Below are positions 37,145-47,233 of a stretch of DNA of 64,000 nt, one piece after another. Origin of the DNA: Vibrio syngnathi (GTDB lineage: Bacteria > Pseudomonadota > Gammaproteobacteria > Enterobacterales > Vibrionaceae); contig NZ_CP017916.1 in NCBI RefSeq assembly GCF_002119525.1, positions 558,001 to 622,000 on the forward strand. Direction: 5' to 3'. The first letter of the stretch is position 1; each line of letters opens with the position of its first letter. The notes beneath the pieces are model-generated. The model did no database searches. It saw nothing but the letters and a program-made list of their open reading frames with translations, and had not been told where the DNA came from. The position numbers were made by a program, and so were the translations under genes.

Positions 37145-37163
37145 GATATAGATTATCATTTCG
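37145..37163. promoter_or_regulatory. Fur box upstream of the iron ABC operon
   Basis: GATATAGATTATCATTTCG matches 13 of 19 positions of the Fur consensus (GATAATGATAATCATTATC) and lies 19 bases before the binding-protein start. The position fits iron repression of a ferric uptake operon. Confidence 0.65.
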
Positions 37164-37181
37164 ATATAAAGGACTTTACCA

Positions 37182-38198
37182 ATGAAAAAATTGCTAACTC
37201 TTTCAGCTCTAGCATGTAGCGCAATCGCACCAACGGCTGCAATCGCTGCTGAAGAAGTCAACGTATACTCTTACCGTCAACCTTTCCTTGTTGAACCTAT
37301 GTTTGATGAGTTCACAAAAGAGACTGGTATCGAGGTGAATGTTAAGTTTGCTAAGAAAGGTTTAGCAGAAAAGCTAGCTCAAGAGGGCGAATACAGCCCA
37401 GCAGATGTGGTATTAACTGTTGATATCAGCCGCCTATCTGAGCTAACTGAAAAAGGTTTAGTTCAAGCTGTAGAAAGTGATGTTCTAGAAAAGAATATCC
37501 CTGCTCAGTACCAAGACACAGCTAACGAGTGGTTCGCTCTAACAACTCGTACACGTAGCGTTTACTCTTCTCGTGACCGTGTTGGTCGTCTAGGTGAAGA
37601 TTTCACTTACGCTGATCTAGCTAAGCCAGAATTCAAAGGTAAAATCTGTACACGTAGCGGTAAGCACCCATACAACGTTTCTCTAGTATCTTCGATGATT
37701 GCTCACAAAGGTGAAGCTGAAACGAAAGAATGGCTAGAAGGCGTAAAAGCAAACCTAGCACGTAAGCCTCAAGGTAATGACCGTGCACAAGTTAAAGCGA
37801 TCAAAGAAGGTCTATGTGACGTTTCTCTTGGTAATAGCTACTACCTAGGTAAGATGGTTAACGATAAAGAGCAAAAAGCTTGGGCTGACGCTGTTTACCT
37901 TAACTTCCCTAACCAAGAGACAACAGGTACTCACGTAAATATCTCTGGAATGGCAATGGCTAAATTCTCTCCAAATAAAGAGAACGCAGTTAAGCTAATG
38001 GAGTTCCTATCTGGTGACGTGGCGCAAGGCATGTACGCAGAAGTGAACTACGAATACCCAGTTAAAGCTGATGTGAAACCATCAGAGCTTGTTGCTTCTT
38101 GGGGTGAATTCAAAGCTGATACAATTTCTCTAGACCAAATTGCTGACCACCACGCAGCAGCAATCAAGCTACTAGACGAAGTTAAGTTCGATCTATAA
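37182..38198 (+). CDS. fbpA: Ferric iron ABC transporter, periplasmic binding protein (FbpA/FutA type)
   Basis: Periplasmic Fe(III)-binding protein of 338 residues. The Sec signal peptide ends at about residue 22 (IAA-EEVNVY). The paired iron-binding tyrosines sit in LGNSYYLGKM, and VNVYSYRQPFLVEPMFDEF is typical of the family. Aligned upstream of a two-module permease and an ATPase, it forms the FbpABC importer. A hairpin after the gene should give it excess over the membrane subunits. AAAGGAC is the ribosome binding site. Confidence 0.93.
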   Translation: MKKLLTLSALACSAIAPTAAIAAEEVNVYSYRQPFLVEPMFDEFTKETGIEVNVKFAKKGLAEKLAQEGEYSPADVVLTVDISRLSELTEKGLVQAVESDVLEKNIPAQYQDTANEWFALTTRTRSVYSSRDRVGRLGEDFTYADLAKPEFKGKICTRSGKHPYNVSLVSSMIAHKGEAETKEWLEGVKANLARKPQGNDRAQVKAIKEGLCDVSLGNSYYLGKMVNDKEQKAWADAVYLNFPNQETTGTHVNISGMAMAKFSPNKENAVKLMEFLSGDVAQGMYAEVNYEYPVKADVKPSELVASWGEFKADTISLDQIADHHAAAIKLLDEVKFDL

Positions 38199-38231
38199 TT
38201 TTTTACTGTAGGCTTCGGCCCAAGTAAAATG

Positions 38232-38276
38232 ACAGCCTCAAGTCGCCATTTCGGTAACTTGGGGCTGTTTTGTTTT
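38232..38276 (+). terminator. Intercistronic hairpin fbpA-fbpB
   Basis: Twelve-base-pair stem (ACAGCCTCAAGT / ACTTGGGGCTGT, one G-U pair) with a 13-nt loop, then TTTTGTTTT. It probably ends most transcripts after the binding-protein gene. A 12-bp perfect palindrome CAAATGCATTTG (38400-38411) lies between it and fbpB and may belong to a second promoter. Confidence 0.75.
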
Positions 38277-38441
38277 GGAAAATCACTTTTTGATACAAAG
38301 CTCCCCGTTAATCCCCAGAGTTATGAGCATCTCACCTTGAAGTCATTACAGTATATGGGTATAAATAAACCCCCATTAAAAGGATATGAGATGTATTTGC
38401 AAATGCATTTGTGTTTCATTAAGCCTCGTTGTAGTTAGGCG

Positions 38442-40067
38442 ATGAAAGAAAAGAATTATTTATGGAACACCAGCAGCTGCATCATTGCTGTATTGCTGGT
38501 TTTACCGATTTTAGCGATCTTTACGACTGCTGTTGGAGAAACTGATGAGCTATTTTCTCATCTTATGTCCACAGTAATGCCCACCTATACTTATAATACG
38601 GTGGTTTTAGTCATAGGAACCTTATTCCTGTCTTTGGCTTTTGGTATTCCGTCAGCTTGGATTATGGCAATGTGCCGTGTTCCAGGAGAGCGGGTTTTGC
38701 AGTGGGCGCTAGTTCTGCCATTAGCAATGCCAGGTTATATTGTCGGGTATATCTTTACCGATTGGTTTGATTTTGCTGGTCCGGTTCAAATACTGCTACG
38801 AGAGTTAACAGGGTGGGGGCCCGGAGAGTACTGGTTCCCAGACATTAGAACCTTGTCCGGTGCTATTATTGTCCTGTCACTTGTTCTCTACCCCTATGTT
38901 TATCTGCTATGCCGCGCAGCGTTTATGGAGCAAAATGTCTCCTTATTACAATCCGCACGGTTGCTTAAGTGTTCACCTTGGGAAAGCTTTCGTCGTATTT
39001 CATTACCGCTTGTTCGCCCATCAATGGCGGTCGGTCTATCGCTGGTTGCAATGGAAACCATTGGCGACTTTGGTACCGTGAGTTACTTTGCAGTCAATAC
39101 CTTAACGACTGCGGTTTACGACACTTGGTTAGGTTACTCAAGCTTAACGGCTGCTGCGAAAATATCGGCGATTATGCTGGTTATCGTGATCTTACTGCTG
39201 AGTTCAGAGCGATACAGTCGTCGCAAACAGAAATTATTCCAGAATCAATTCAGTAGCCGTGAAGATTTTCGTTACGACCTTTCCGGTTGGAAGAAGTGGT
39301 TAGCATTGTTTTGGTGCTGGGGGTTAGTGTGTGTCGCATTCTTGTTCCCTCTTGGCCAGTTAATGATTTATGCCTACAAATATTTTGCTCAAAGTTGGAC
39401 CCCTGAATTCAGAGAATATGCCGTTAACAGTCTTTATGTTTCGGTAGTCGCTGCAATTATTGGTGTCGTTATTGCTTTGATTGTGAACTTCAATCAACGT
39501 GTTAGCCCAAGTAAGAAAAATCAGGCTTATATGCGTATCGCTTCAATGGGCTATGCCGTTCCAGGCACCGTGTTAGCCATTGGTGTGATGGTCCCTGTGT
39601 TGTTTATGGATCACTTGGTCAATGACATTGCAAAAGTGATGGAATGGACAGGGCCAGGTTTGATCTTCTCTGGTTCTATGTTTGCACTTATCTTTGCCAT
39701 GGTCGTGCGTTTTTCAGCGGTTGCAATTGGCAGCATTGAAAGCAGTTTGAGTAAAGTTTCTCCTTCATTGGATATGGCATCTAAAACAATGGGCTGCAAT
39801 ACCAACCAGATGTTACGTCGTGTTCATTTACCTTTGATTAAACGAGGCGCATTGATCGCCGGATTATTGGTGTTTATCGAATCAATGAAAGAGTTAAATG
39901 CGGCATTACTGCTACGCCCTTTCAATTTCGAAACATTGGCGACTTATGTTTATAACTATGCCTCAGATGAGCACCTAGAGTTGGCGGCAATGCCTGCTGT
40001 ATTATTGGTGTTGGTGGGTTTAATTCCTCTGATTATCGTAAACCGTTCCTTGGAGCAGAAACACTAA
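38442..40067 (+). CDS. fbpB: Ferric iron ABC transporter permease (two fused modules)
   Basis: Inner-membrane protein of 541 residues with about 12 hydrophobic segments. It carries two BPD_transp_1 modules, each with an EAA-type loop: AARLLKCSPWESFRRISLPL and ASKTMGCNTNQMLRRVHLPL. This fused layout is standard for FbpB/SfuB. The stop overlaps the ATPase start (TAATG). A TTAGGCG stretch precedes the ATG. Confidence 0.94.
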   Translation: MKEKNYLWNTSSCIIAVLLVLPILAIFTTAVGETDELFSHLMSTVMPTYTYNTVVLVIGTLFLSLAFGIPSAWIMAMCRVPGERVLQWALVLPLAMPGYIVGYIFTDWFDFAGPVQILLRELTGWGPGEYWFPDIRTLSGAIIVLSLVLYPYVYLLCRAAFMEQNVSLLQSARLLKCSPWESFRRISLPLVRPSMAVGLSLVAMETIGDFGTVSYFAVNTLTTAVYDTWLGYSSLTAAAKISAIMLVIVILLLSSERYSRRKQKLFQNQFSSREDFRYDLSGWKKWLALFWCWGLVCVAFLFPLGQLMIYAYKYFAQSWTPEFREYAVNSLYVSVVAAIIGVVIALIVNFNQRVSPSKKNQAYMRIASMGYAVPGTVLAIGVMVPVLFMDHLVNDIAKVMEWTGPGLIFSGSMFALIFAMVVRFSAVAIGSIESSLSKVSPSLDMASKTMGCNTNQMLRRVHLPLIKRGALIAGLLVFIESMKELNAALLLRPFNFETLATYVYNYASDEHLELAAMPAVLLVLVGLIPLIIVNRSLEQKH

Positions 40068-41095
40068 TGAGTTGTGCATTATCAATTAAAGATCTGACTT
40101 GTAAGTACGAGTCCCAAACTATTTTGGAATCTCTTTCTTTAGAAGTTGAGCATGGTGAAATTGTTTGTCTGCTTGGTGCCAGTGGTTGTGGTAAGACAAC
40201 ACTTCTTAAAGCGATTGCCGGCTTGCTTCCATTGAGTAGTGGTGTCATGAGCTTGAACTGTCAAACCATCGACGATGGAGACAACTGGTTACCACCTGAG
40301 CAGAGAAACATCGGAATGATCTTTCAAGATTACGCCCTGTTTCCGCACTTGACGGTAAATCAGAATATCTGCTTTGGCCTCAAAGGGCTCTCTGAGCAGC
40401 AAAAGAAAGAGAAAGTGCAAGAGATGTTGGAGCTGGTTCACTTAGATGAGTTCGGTGACCGATACCCACATCAACTTTCTGGTGGTCAACAGCAGCGCGT
40501 AGCGATTGCTCGTTCTTTAGCGTACAAGCCAGACTTACTCCTATTGGATGAACCTTTCTCGAATATTGATACTCAAGTTCGCCATGAGCTGATCTCTCAG
40601 ATTCGTAAAATATTTAAAAAACAGGGTGTTACGGCGATTTTTGTAACGCACAGCCGTGAAGAGGCGTTCGCTTTTTCAGATAAGATGGCGGTAATGAACC
40701 ATGGTGTGATTGAGCAATATGGTTCAGCATCTGAGTTGTACTTCCACCCATCGAGCAAGTTTGTTGCTGATTTCTTAGGTGGTGGTAGCTATTTGAATGC
40801 AAAGCGTATTTCAGATAATGAATTTGAAACGAGCTTAGGTCTGATAGAAGCGAAAGCACAAACTCAGATCGAAGTGGGAGCGGAATGTGCGTTGTTACTA
40901 AGACCACAGCATATAGTGGCGAGTCATGATATCGACAGTAACCTGTCCGTACTGGAGCAACAATTTATGGGCGACCACTGTCGTTATGTGATTGAAGCGA
41001 ATGGACAGAAATTGCTAGCAACGTCTTCAGAGGCTCTAAGCGTTGGTATGCCAGTAACAGTAAAAGTAGATACTAAAGGTGTGTTGGCGTTTTAA
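40067..41095 (+). CDS. fbpC: Ferric iron ABC transporter ATPase
   Basis: ATPase of 342 residues. Walker A GASGCGKTT, Q-loop MIFQDYALFP, signature LSGGQQQRVAIARSL, Walker B LLLLDEPFSNID and H-loop VTHSREEA are all intact. A C-terminal TOBE-like regulatory domain occupies about residues 240-342. It is translationally coupled to fbpB by a one-base overlap. Confidence 0.94.
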   Translation: MSCALSIKDLTCKYESQTILESLSLEVEHGEIVCLLGASGCGKTTLLKAIAGLLPLSSGVMSLNCQTIDDGDNWLPPEQRNIGMIFQDYALFPHLTVNQNICFGLKGLSEQQKKEKVQEMLELVHLDEFGDRYPHQLSGGQQQRVAIARSLAYKPDLLLLDEPFSNIDTQVRHELISQIRKIFKKQGVTAIFVTHSREEAFAFSDKMAVMNHGVIEQYGSASELYFHPSSKFVADFLGGGSYLNAKRISDNEFETSLGLIEAKAQTQIEVGAECALLLRPQHIVASHDIDSNLSVLEQQFMGDHCRYVIEANGQKLLATSSEALSVGMPVTVKVDTKGVLAF

Positions 41096-41141
41096 TGATA
41101 CGCAGCTAATACCGTTCTGCCGCATAATAAAATTCAGTCAT

Positions 41142-41176
41142 AAAAAAGCCCAGTACTTTGATACAGAGTACTGGGC
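41142..41176 (-). terminator. Terminator of the chitobiose operon
   Basis: GCCCAGTACT / AGTACTGGGC stem with a 9-nt loop. On the minus strand it ends in TTTTTTATG. It lies 77 bases past the last gene (mutase) and may also stop the converging fbp transcript. Confidence 0.88.
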
Positions 41177-41252
41177 AAGAGTTCTTCACCTATAGGCTTT
41201 AACAAGGCAGTGGTTTGTTAAGTCCCATTAAAAACTGCTGCACTCTATAAGT

Positions 41253-42665
41253 CTATAGAGAGAGGAAGTCTTTCACTTTTTGAAGAACACGTTCTGCAGT
41301 GTCTTTATCTTCCATTTCTGCGAAGATTCGCAGCAATGGTTCTGTTCCGGAGAAGCGGGCAATTACCCAGCCACCATTCTTGAAGTACACTTTGGCACCA
41401 TCTTCATAGCTGACTTTTTCAATTTCGTATTCAAATTCAGGCAGTTGTTTCTCTACGTAGATTTTGGTGTAGAGCGCTTCTTTCTCTGAAGGCTTAAACT
41501 GGCAATCTCCTTCTGCCGTATAGGCATAGCCATACTTAGAGTAGATTTCATCAAGCAGTTCAGACAGTTTTTTACCTGTCACGCTGATCATCTCAACCAG
41601 TAAACTTGAAGCAAATACGCCATCTTTACCTTTGATGTGGCCACGTATGGTTAAACCACCCGAACTTTCACCACCAATCAGTGAGTCATCTGCTTCCATT
41701 TGAGAGCTGATATGCTTAAAGCCTACAGGAACCTCAAAGCTCTTCTCGCCATGATCCGCCGCTACTTTGTCGAGTAGATGCGTGGTGGCGATGTTACGAA
41801 CGACTGAGCCCTTCCAGCCTTTGTATTCTAGTAAGTAGTAGTAAAGTAGGAGTAGCACTTCGTTAGGGTGAATGAAGTGACCTTTCTCATCAATGATACC
41901 TAAACGGTCGGCATCACCATCAGTACCAATACCAATGTCATAGCCTTCTGCTGCAACTAAGTGCTTCAAGCGATAGAGCGTTGCGGCATTTGGTGATGGC
42001 ATCAAGCCACCAAAATCTGGGTTTTTGCCATCGTTGATGACGTCGACATCACAGCGACCGTTGATCAGCACTGTCTGTAGAGCATTTTTCGCTACGCCAA
42101 ACATTGGGTCAATCAGCACGCGTAGATTGGCTTTTTTGATCGACTCGATATCGATGAAGTTGATGATCGAATCAACAAAGTCGTTCATCGGGTTGATGAT
42201 CTCGATTTCTTTGTCGTTTAACGCCTGTTCGAAATCGACTCGTATAACATCTTCGTTGGTCAGTGTTGCGATTTGCTGTTCGATCTTCTCTGTGATGATC
42301 TCGTCAGCATCGCGGCCGCCTTCAATGAAGATCTTGATGCCATTGTAGTCTGCTGGGTTGTGAGAAGCGGTAATACACGCCGAGTAGGTGCACCCCATCT
42401 CTTTTGCTTGGAACATCACGATAGGTGTTGGAACGAACTTATCAATGAAGCTTACTTTGATGTTGTTCGCTGCAAGCACTTCTGCAAACCAGCATGCCGC
42501 TTTATCTGAAAGGAAACGTCTGTCGTACCCAATAACGAATCCATTCTTCGCTGCATTTTCATTATTGATGATGTTAGCGAGCGCTTGCGCTACAAGGCGA
42601 ACATTGTCTCTAGTGAACTCTTCACCAATGAAAGCGCGCCAGCCACCTGTACCAAATTTAATCAT
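41253..42665 (-). CDS. Phosphohexomutase (PGM/PMM family) of the chitobiose operon
   Basis: Alpha-D-phosphohexomutase of 470 residues. Phosphoserine loop TASHNPADYNGIK, metal loop GTDGDADRLG and the C-terminal phosphate-binding RFSGTEPLLRI are present. As the last gene of the (GlcNAc)2 operon, its likely reaction is GlcNAc-1-P to GlcNAc-6-P, using the product of the chitobiose phosphorylase. That substrate is inferred from context; sequence alone says only hexosamine or hexose mutase. Confidence 0.9.
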   Translation of the reverse strand: MIKFGTGGWRAFIGEEFTRDNVRLVAQALANIINNENAAKNGFVIGYDRRFLSDKAACWFAEVLAANNIKVSFIDKFVPTPIVMFQAKEMGCTYSACITASHNPADYNGIKIFIEGGRDADEIITEKIEQQIATLTNEDVIRVDFEQALNDKEIEIINPMNDFVDSIINFIDIESIKKANLRVLIDPMFGVAKNALQTVLINGRCDVDVINDGKNPDFGGLMPSPNAATLYRLKHLVAAEGYDIGIGTDGDADRLGIIDEKGHFIHPNEVLLLLYYYLLEYKGWKGSVVRNIATTHLLDKVAADHGEKSFEVPVGFKHISSQMEADDSLIGGESSGGLTIRGHIKGKDGVFASSLLVEMISVTGKKLSELLDEIYSKYGYAYTAEGDCQFKPSEKEALYTKIYVEKQLPEFEYEIEKVSYEDGAKVYFKNGGWVIARFSGTEPLLRIFAEMEDKDTAERVLQKVKDFLSL

Positions 42666-42739
42666 TAGAAAATCCTTTTAGTCTCATTGCCTCAAGTCGA
42701 TAAAGACTTGAGGCAAGAGCTGTTCGTTAAATTAAGTGA

Positions 42740-45145
42740 CTAGCCTAGAACAACGACAACATCGTTCACGCTGCCTTCTGCTTGTACTGGGATTGCACCT
42801 TCAACTGACTCACCGTTGATAGTGATAGAGGTAACCCCTTTGCTGACTGCATTCGGGTTTTTCACTGTGATGTTGTAGGTCGCACCACGCCATTGACGAG
42901 TAACCTCGAATTCCGGCCAATCAGTCGGGATACAAGGATCGACTGTTAATCCTTCAAAGCCTGTGCGGACACCAAGAATAAAGTTGGTTACCGCGAAGTA
43001 AGCCCAACCCGACGTACCTGTTAACCAAGGGTGGTTTGCACGGCCGTGGTCTTGGTGGTCTTTACCCATGATGAACTGCACGTACGAGTATGGTTCTGCG
43101 TAGCGTGTTTCAATCATGTCATTTTGGTTGTACGGGTTGAGTGCGTCGTAGAATTTCATCGCACGGTCACCACGACCTAGCTTCGCTTCTGCTACCCAAG
43201 CCCATGGGTTCGGGTGAGAGAAGATTGCGCCATTCTCTTTTACGCCTTGATAAACGCGAGTCACAAAGCCGATATCGTCGTTTGGTGTTGCGAATGAAGG
43301 AGAATTTAGGTGCAAGCCGTATTCAGAGAATAGGTTCTCATCAACAGCGTCCATCGCTTTCTCGCCACGCTCTTGAGAAACTGCGCCAGATAGAACCGCT
43401 AGCGTGTTTGACTCAAGGTGCACACGACCTTCAGCTTGTTGAGCGGTACCGATCTTGTCGCCATTTTTTGTTAGACCACGGATGTACCAGCCACCTTCGT
43501 CATCCCATAAGTGTGTTTCACAGGCTTCACGTACGTTTGCAGCCATTTCTGTATATTTAGCAACGTCAGCATCGTTATTGCGGAACTTTGCAAGATCTAG
43601 GAATTCTTGTAGAGCCCAGAAGTGCAGGAATGAAACCATTGAAGATTCACCGCCACCTAGGTTCAAACAGTCATTCCAGTCAGCACGTAGACCCTTACAG
43701 ATACCTGTTTGCCCCACGTATTCTGCAGAAAAGTTCAGTGCCGCTTTCATGTGTTCGTAAACGGTCGCTTCGCCACCGTCTGCGTATGGAATTACTTCAT
43801 CAAAGAAGTCGTGTTCACCGGTTTCCATTACATATTTGATGATGGTCGGAACGATCCATAAGTGATCATCAGAACAGGTGTCTTCAATGCCGTGGATCTT
43901 ATCGTCGTCTGAAGGCGTTGGAACAACTGTTGGCGATTTTGAAGGCTCAACGTCTGCTTTCTCTGGATCAAACCAGTCTGGATCGAATAAGTGTAGACCG
44001 TAGCCGGCTTTCACTTGGCCACGAAGCAGGTCGATAATACGTTTCTTAGTCATTTGTGGATTGGCATGAGGTACTGAGATAGCATCTTGCGCAGTATCAC
44101 GGTAACCAAGGCCAGTACGGCCGCCAACTTCAATGAATGATGCAAAGCGAGACCACACAACGCAGGTTTCCGCTTGGTATAGCGTCCATGTGTTGATCAT
44201 GGTGTCTAAGCCTTCGTTTGGAGACTTAACTTGGAATTTGTTGCAACGCTCGTCCCAGTGATCTTTGATGCCTTGGAAAGCGGCATCAACGTTTGCTGTG
44301 TTTTGGTACTTCTCACGTAGGCGCTCACCGTTGCCTTTGCCGATACCGAGTACGTAAGCAAAGCGAACTTCTTCACCCGGTTGAATGGTAAATTGCTTAT
44401 GCAGAGAACCACAGTGGTTGTAACAGGTTTGAGCGCTGTTCGAACACTTACCGTTTTCAACCGCAATCGGGTTCGCTTCATCGCGGTACATGCCAAGGAA
44501 GTTGTCACGTTGTCCGTCGTAGCTGTCTGGCGAGAAGGTTGATGCTAGGTAGTAGAAGCCTTCAAAGTCGTTAGTGTTGTAGTACAGGTCGTATTCCAGA
44601 ACACCTTCTTGGTAAGACGTACCCGCAGAGTACAAAGACATCTGATGGTTCTGATTGTCCGATTGGATGTGGCTGAACGAGAACTCAACAAATGAGAAAG
44701 TACTGATGGTTCTTGGCTTGTCAGTGTTGTTCTTTAGTACAACGTCCCAAACTTCTGCATCTTCACCTTTAGGTATGAATAGCGTCTTCGTTGCGGTAAT
44801 GCCGCTGTATTCACATTTGAATTTTGAGTATGACAGGCCGTGACGAATTTCGTAGTTCGCTTCATCTAGGCTCTTTGCCACTGGCTGCCAAGAGATAGAC
44901 CAGTAATCACCAGTATCATCATCACGCAGGTAAACATAGTGTCCTGGACGGTCGAAGGTACCGTTTGGACGGAATTTAGTAACACGGTTGTATTCCGGAG
45001 AATTGTAGAAAGAGTAGCCGCCTGCATTGTGCGAAATCACGGTACAAAACTTTTCAGTACCTAGGTAGTTGGTCCAAGGTGCTGGTACATCAGGGCGAGT
45101 GATGACGTATTCGCGATTGTCGTTATCGAAATAGCCGTATTTCAT
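42740..45145 (-). CDS. chbP: N,N'-diacetylchitobiose phosphorylase (GH94)
   Basis: Cytoplasmic phosphorylase of 801 residues. It cleaves (GlcNAc)2 with phosphate to GlcNAc-1-P and GlcNAc. The whole sequence is close to the characterised V. proteolyticus and V. furnissii enzymes (MKYGYFDNDNREYVITRPDV at the start). The general-acid Asp is in RADWNDCLNLGGG, and VGGRTGLGYRDTAQD and HPNPWAWVAEA form the sugar site. The ATG at 45145 with AAGGAA before it is the real start; an open frame extends nine codons upstream. Confidence 0.96.
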   Translation of the reverse strand: MKYGYFDNDNREYVITRPDVPAPWTNYLGTEKFCTVISHNAGGYSFYNSPEYNRVTKFRPNGTFDRPGHYVYLRDDDTGDYWSISWQPVAKSLDEANYEIRHGLSYSKFKCEYSGITATKTLFIPKGEDAEVWDVVLKNNTDKPRTISTFSFVEFSFSHIQSDNQNHQMSLYSAGTSYQEGVLEYDLYYNTNDFEGFYYLASTFSPDSYDGQRDNFLGMYRDEANPIAVENGKCSNSAQTCYNHCGSLHKQFTIQPGEEVRFAYVLGIGKGNGERLREKYQNTANVDAAFQGIKDHWDERCNKFQVKSPNEGLDTMINTWTLYQAETCVVWSRFASFIEVGGRTGLGYRDTAQDAISVPHANPQMTKKRIIDLLRGQVKAGYGLHLFDPDWFDPEKADVEPSKSPTVVPTPSDDDKIHGIEDTCSDDHLWIVPTIIKYVMETGEHDFFDEVIPYADGGEATVYEHMKAALNFSAEYVGQTGICKGLRADWNDCLNLGGGESSMVSFLHFWALQEFLDLAKFRNNDADVAKYTEMAANVREACETHLWDDEGGWYIRGLTKNGDKIGTAQQAEGRVHLESNTLAVLSGAVSQERGEKAMDAVDENLFSEYGLHLNSPSFATPNDDIGFVTRVYQGVKENGAIFSHPNPWAWVAEAKLGRGDRAMKFYDALNPYNQNDMIETRYAEPYSYVQFIMGKDHQDHGRANHPWLTGTSGWAYFAVTNFILGVRTGFEGLTVDPCIPTDWPEFEVTRQWRGATYNITVKNPNAVSKGVTSITINGESVEGAIPVQAEGSVNDVVVVLG

Positions 45146-45274
45146 TGTCATTTCCTTTTTAACAAACTGCATCTATGCAGCTAATTTTTTAAATAGTGAT
45201 GCTGAGTCTTATCTAACTGAGCACCTTAATTTGAGTCAGCAACCGCTCGATGTGAGCGTCGCTTTGGTTTTGTT

Positions 45275-47221
45275 TTATTGAGCTTTCCAAGGGTTGCGAT
45301 AGTCAACATTGAGTCTGTCGAGTAACGGCAAGTGCCCTTTAAGGCGAGATAGGTAATCTAGCCAGTTTCGGTTGTTTTTATGTGTCCAACATCCTTCAGC
45401 TAAAGCGCTAATTCTTGGAAATACCATGTAATCCATACGCTTTTGATTGGTGACGATCTCACACCATAGAGCACACTGAATTCCGCGGATCCGCTTACGA
45501 ATTGGGTCGGTGTCGGATATCTCAGCAAGTGCTTCGTAGGTATAAGCTTGTTCTAATGGGATGACAGCAGCCCAATCTACGCCCGGCTCCTCCGGTGCAT
45601 AATCTTGGGTCATGTCGAGATAGGTAAACTGTGCCGGTTGCAACACCACATCAAAGCCTTGGCGAGCGCAATTCACTGCAGCTTCTTCACTGAGCCACGA
45701 GTAGATGATGGTCTCTTTACTGACTTTGTCACCGTGTTGTGCTTCTTCCCAGCCCACCATGCGCTTGCCTAACTGCTTAAGCTTGTTCTCGGCATAGCGG
45801 AATAGATGGCCTTGTAGATCTTTGCTGTCTTGATATTGATGTTCTTTCATCAGAGCTTGAGCAGCAGGGCTGTTGCTCCACACGCCCGGTGGTACTTCAT
45901 CTGCGCCCATGTGAATCAATTCGCTAGGGAAAAGCTCTGCTACTTCTTCAATAACGGCATCTAGGAATTGGTAAGTACCTGGTAAACCTGGATTTAGCAC
46001 GTTGTCGTTGTAGTGCTGAATACTCTTATATTGTGTGGTGTCTGCTTGCTCTACTAGCATGTCAGGCAGTGACTTGATAGCGGCGCGGCAGTGTCCTGGG
46101 ATATCGATTTCAGGAATAACCGTGATACTACGTTGCTCTGCGTATTCAATGACTTCACGAATCTGTTGCTGCGTGTAGAAACCGCCATAGTTATCCGCAA
46201 GGTGTGTGTATTGCGGTTCTAATGCATGGTCAGGGCCGCGCCAAGCGCCGATTTCAGTCAGCTGAGGCAGGCTCTTAATCTCAATTCTCCAACCTTCATC
46301 GTCAGTTAGGTGCCAATGAAATACGTTGAACTTGTAGTGCGCCAGTTGATTGATTAAACGCTTCACTTGCTCTACTGAGTGGAAGTGACGCGCGCAGTCC
46401 AACATCATGCCTCGGTACTTAAAGCGAGGGTGATCGGCGATTTTGCAGCATGGAATAGAAAAATTTTCGGCATCCAGTTGTTGAATCAATTGAATCAGAC
46501 TTGCCACGGCGTGTGTAAACCCAGACTGGCTACCTGATTCAACCATTATTTGTTGTTCAGTAATGCGGAGTTTGTATTCTGCTTCGTCTAATGTTGGATT
46601 GCTGCGAAATAGAATGTCGCCGCTTTCGTCTTTTGAAAATTCAGTTGGAAGCTCATTCGAAATCGACAGTTCAAAGGTAGAAAGTAATTCTTGCTGCAAC
46701 CAAGAGACGGCTTTATCTGCAAGGTGAGATTGAACCTCAATCTTGCATCCACAGCTTAGCGCGAAACTACCTTGCTTGAGTTCGATCTGATTTGGTTGAG
46801 GAATCAATGCTATCTCAGAAGCGTTAACTTCAGGTATTTGATTGCGTTCACGGTATGGCGAAGCCAGTACTATGGGTGATATCGCGACAGGCAGTACCGA
46901 TGTTTCTCCATCATGATGTGACTGGATAAAGGCATCGTTAAGGCCATCAGAATAGAAGCGGAATGGGGCGCTTTGAATACTGAATTCAAGGTAGTAATGG
47001 TTGTTGGCCTTTAATACTGAAGAACTTGGTTTGAACGAGCAATAGCTTCCAACTTGAGTCAGTTCACCTTGCGATAAACTCTCAGGAAGGATGAATCGGT
47101 CAAATGCAAAATGCAGAGACCAGTCTTTTACGTCGAGGTCACTCAAGTTATGTACCGTAAGGCCAAATCGGCAGTTATTTTTTTGTTCAGAAAGAACAGC
47201 TAAGTCGATGCGATAATTCAT
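45275..47221 (-). CDS. Beta-N-acetylhexosaminidase (GH20), no signal peptide
   Basis: 648 residues. An N-terminal CHB/GH20b-like part (about 1-250) is followed by the GH20 barrel. The catalytic Asp-Glu pair is in HMGADEVPPG, and GMMLDCARHFH plus WHLTDDEGWRIEI are family motifs. There is no signal peptide, so it acts in the cytoplasm on imported chitooligosaccharides or their reduced or substituted forms. It lies between the kinase and phosphorylase genes, 12 and 129 bases away. Confidence 0.94.
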   Translation of the reverse strand: MNYRIDLAVLSEQKNNCRFGLTVHNLSDLDVKDWSLHFAFDRFILPESLSQGELTQVGSYCSFKPSSSVLKANNHYYLEFSIQSAPFRFYSDGLNDAFIQSHHDGETSVLPVAISPIVLASPYRERNQIPEVNASEIALIPQPNQIELKQGSFALSCGCKIEVQSHLADKAVSWLQQELLSTFELSISNELPTEFSKDESGDILFRSNPTLDEAEYKLRITEQQIMVESGSQSGFTHAVASLIQLIQQLDAENFSIPCCKIADHPRFKYRGMMLDCARHFHSVEQVKRLINQLAHYKFNVFHWHLTDDEGWRIEIKSLPQLTEIGAWRGPDHALEPQYTHLADNYGGFYTQQQIREVIEYAEQRSITVIPEIDIPGHCRAAIKSLPDMLVEQADTTQYKSIQHYNDNVLNPGLPGTYQFLDAVIEEVAELFPSELIHMGADEVPPGVWSNSPAAQALMKEHQYQDSKDLQGHLFRYAENKLKQLGKRMVGWEEAQHGDKVSKETIIYSWLSEEAAVNCARQGFDVVLQPAQFTYLDMTQDYAPEEPGVDWAAVIPLEQAYTYEALAEISDTDPIRKRIRGIQCALWCEIVTNQKRMDYMVFPRISALAEGCWTHKNNRNWLDYLSRLKGHLPLLDRLNVDYRNPWKAQ

Positions 47222-47233
47222 ATAACTTCCCTG

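Noticed and set aside
38229..38438. 69-codon plus-strand frame between fbpA and fbpB
   Set aside because: It runs through a terminator-type hairpin and has no ribosome binding site.
43141..43560. 139-codon plus-strand frame opposite the chitobiose phosphorylase
   Set aside because: Arg/Ser/His-rich composition typical of an antisense shadow of a conserved gene.
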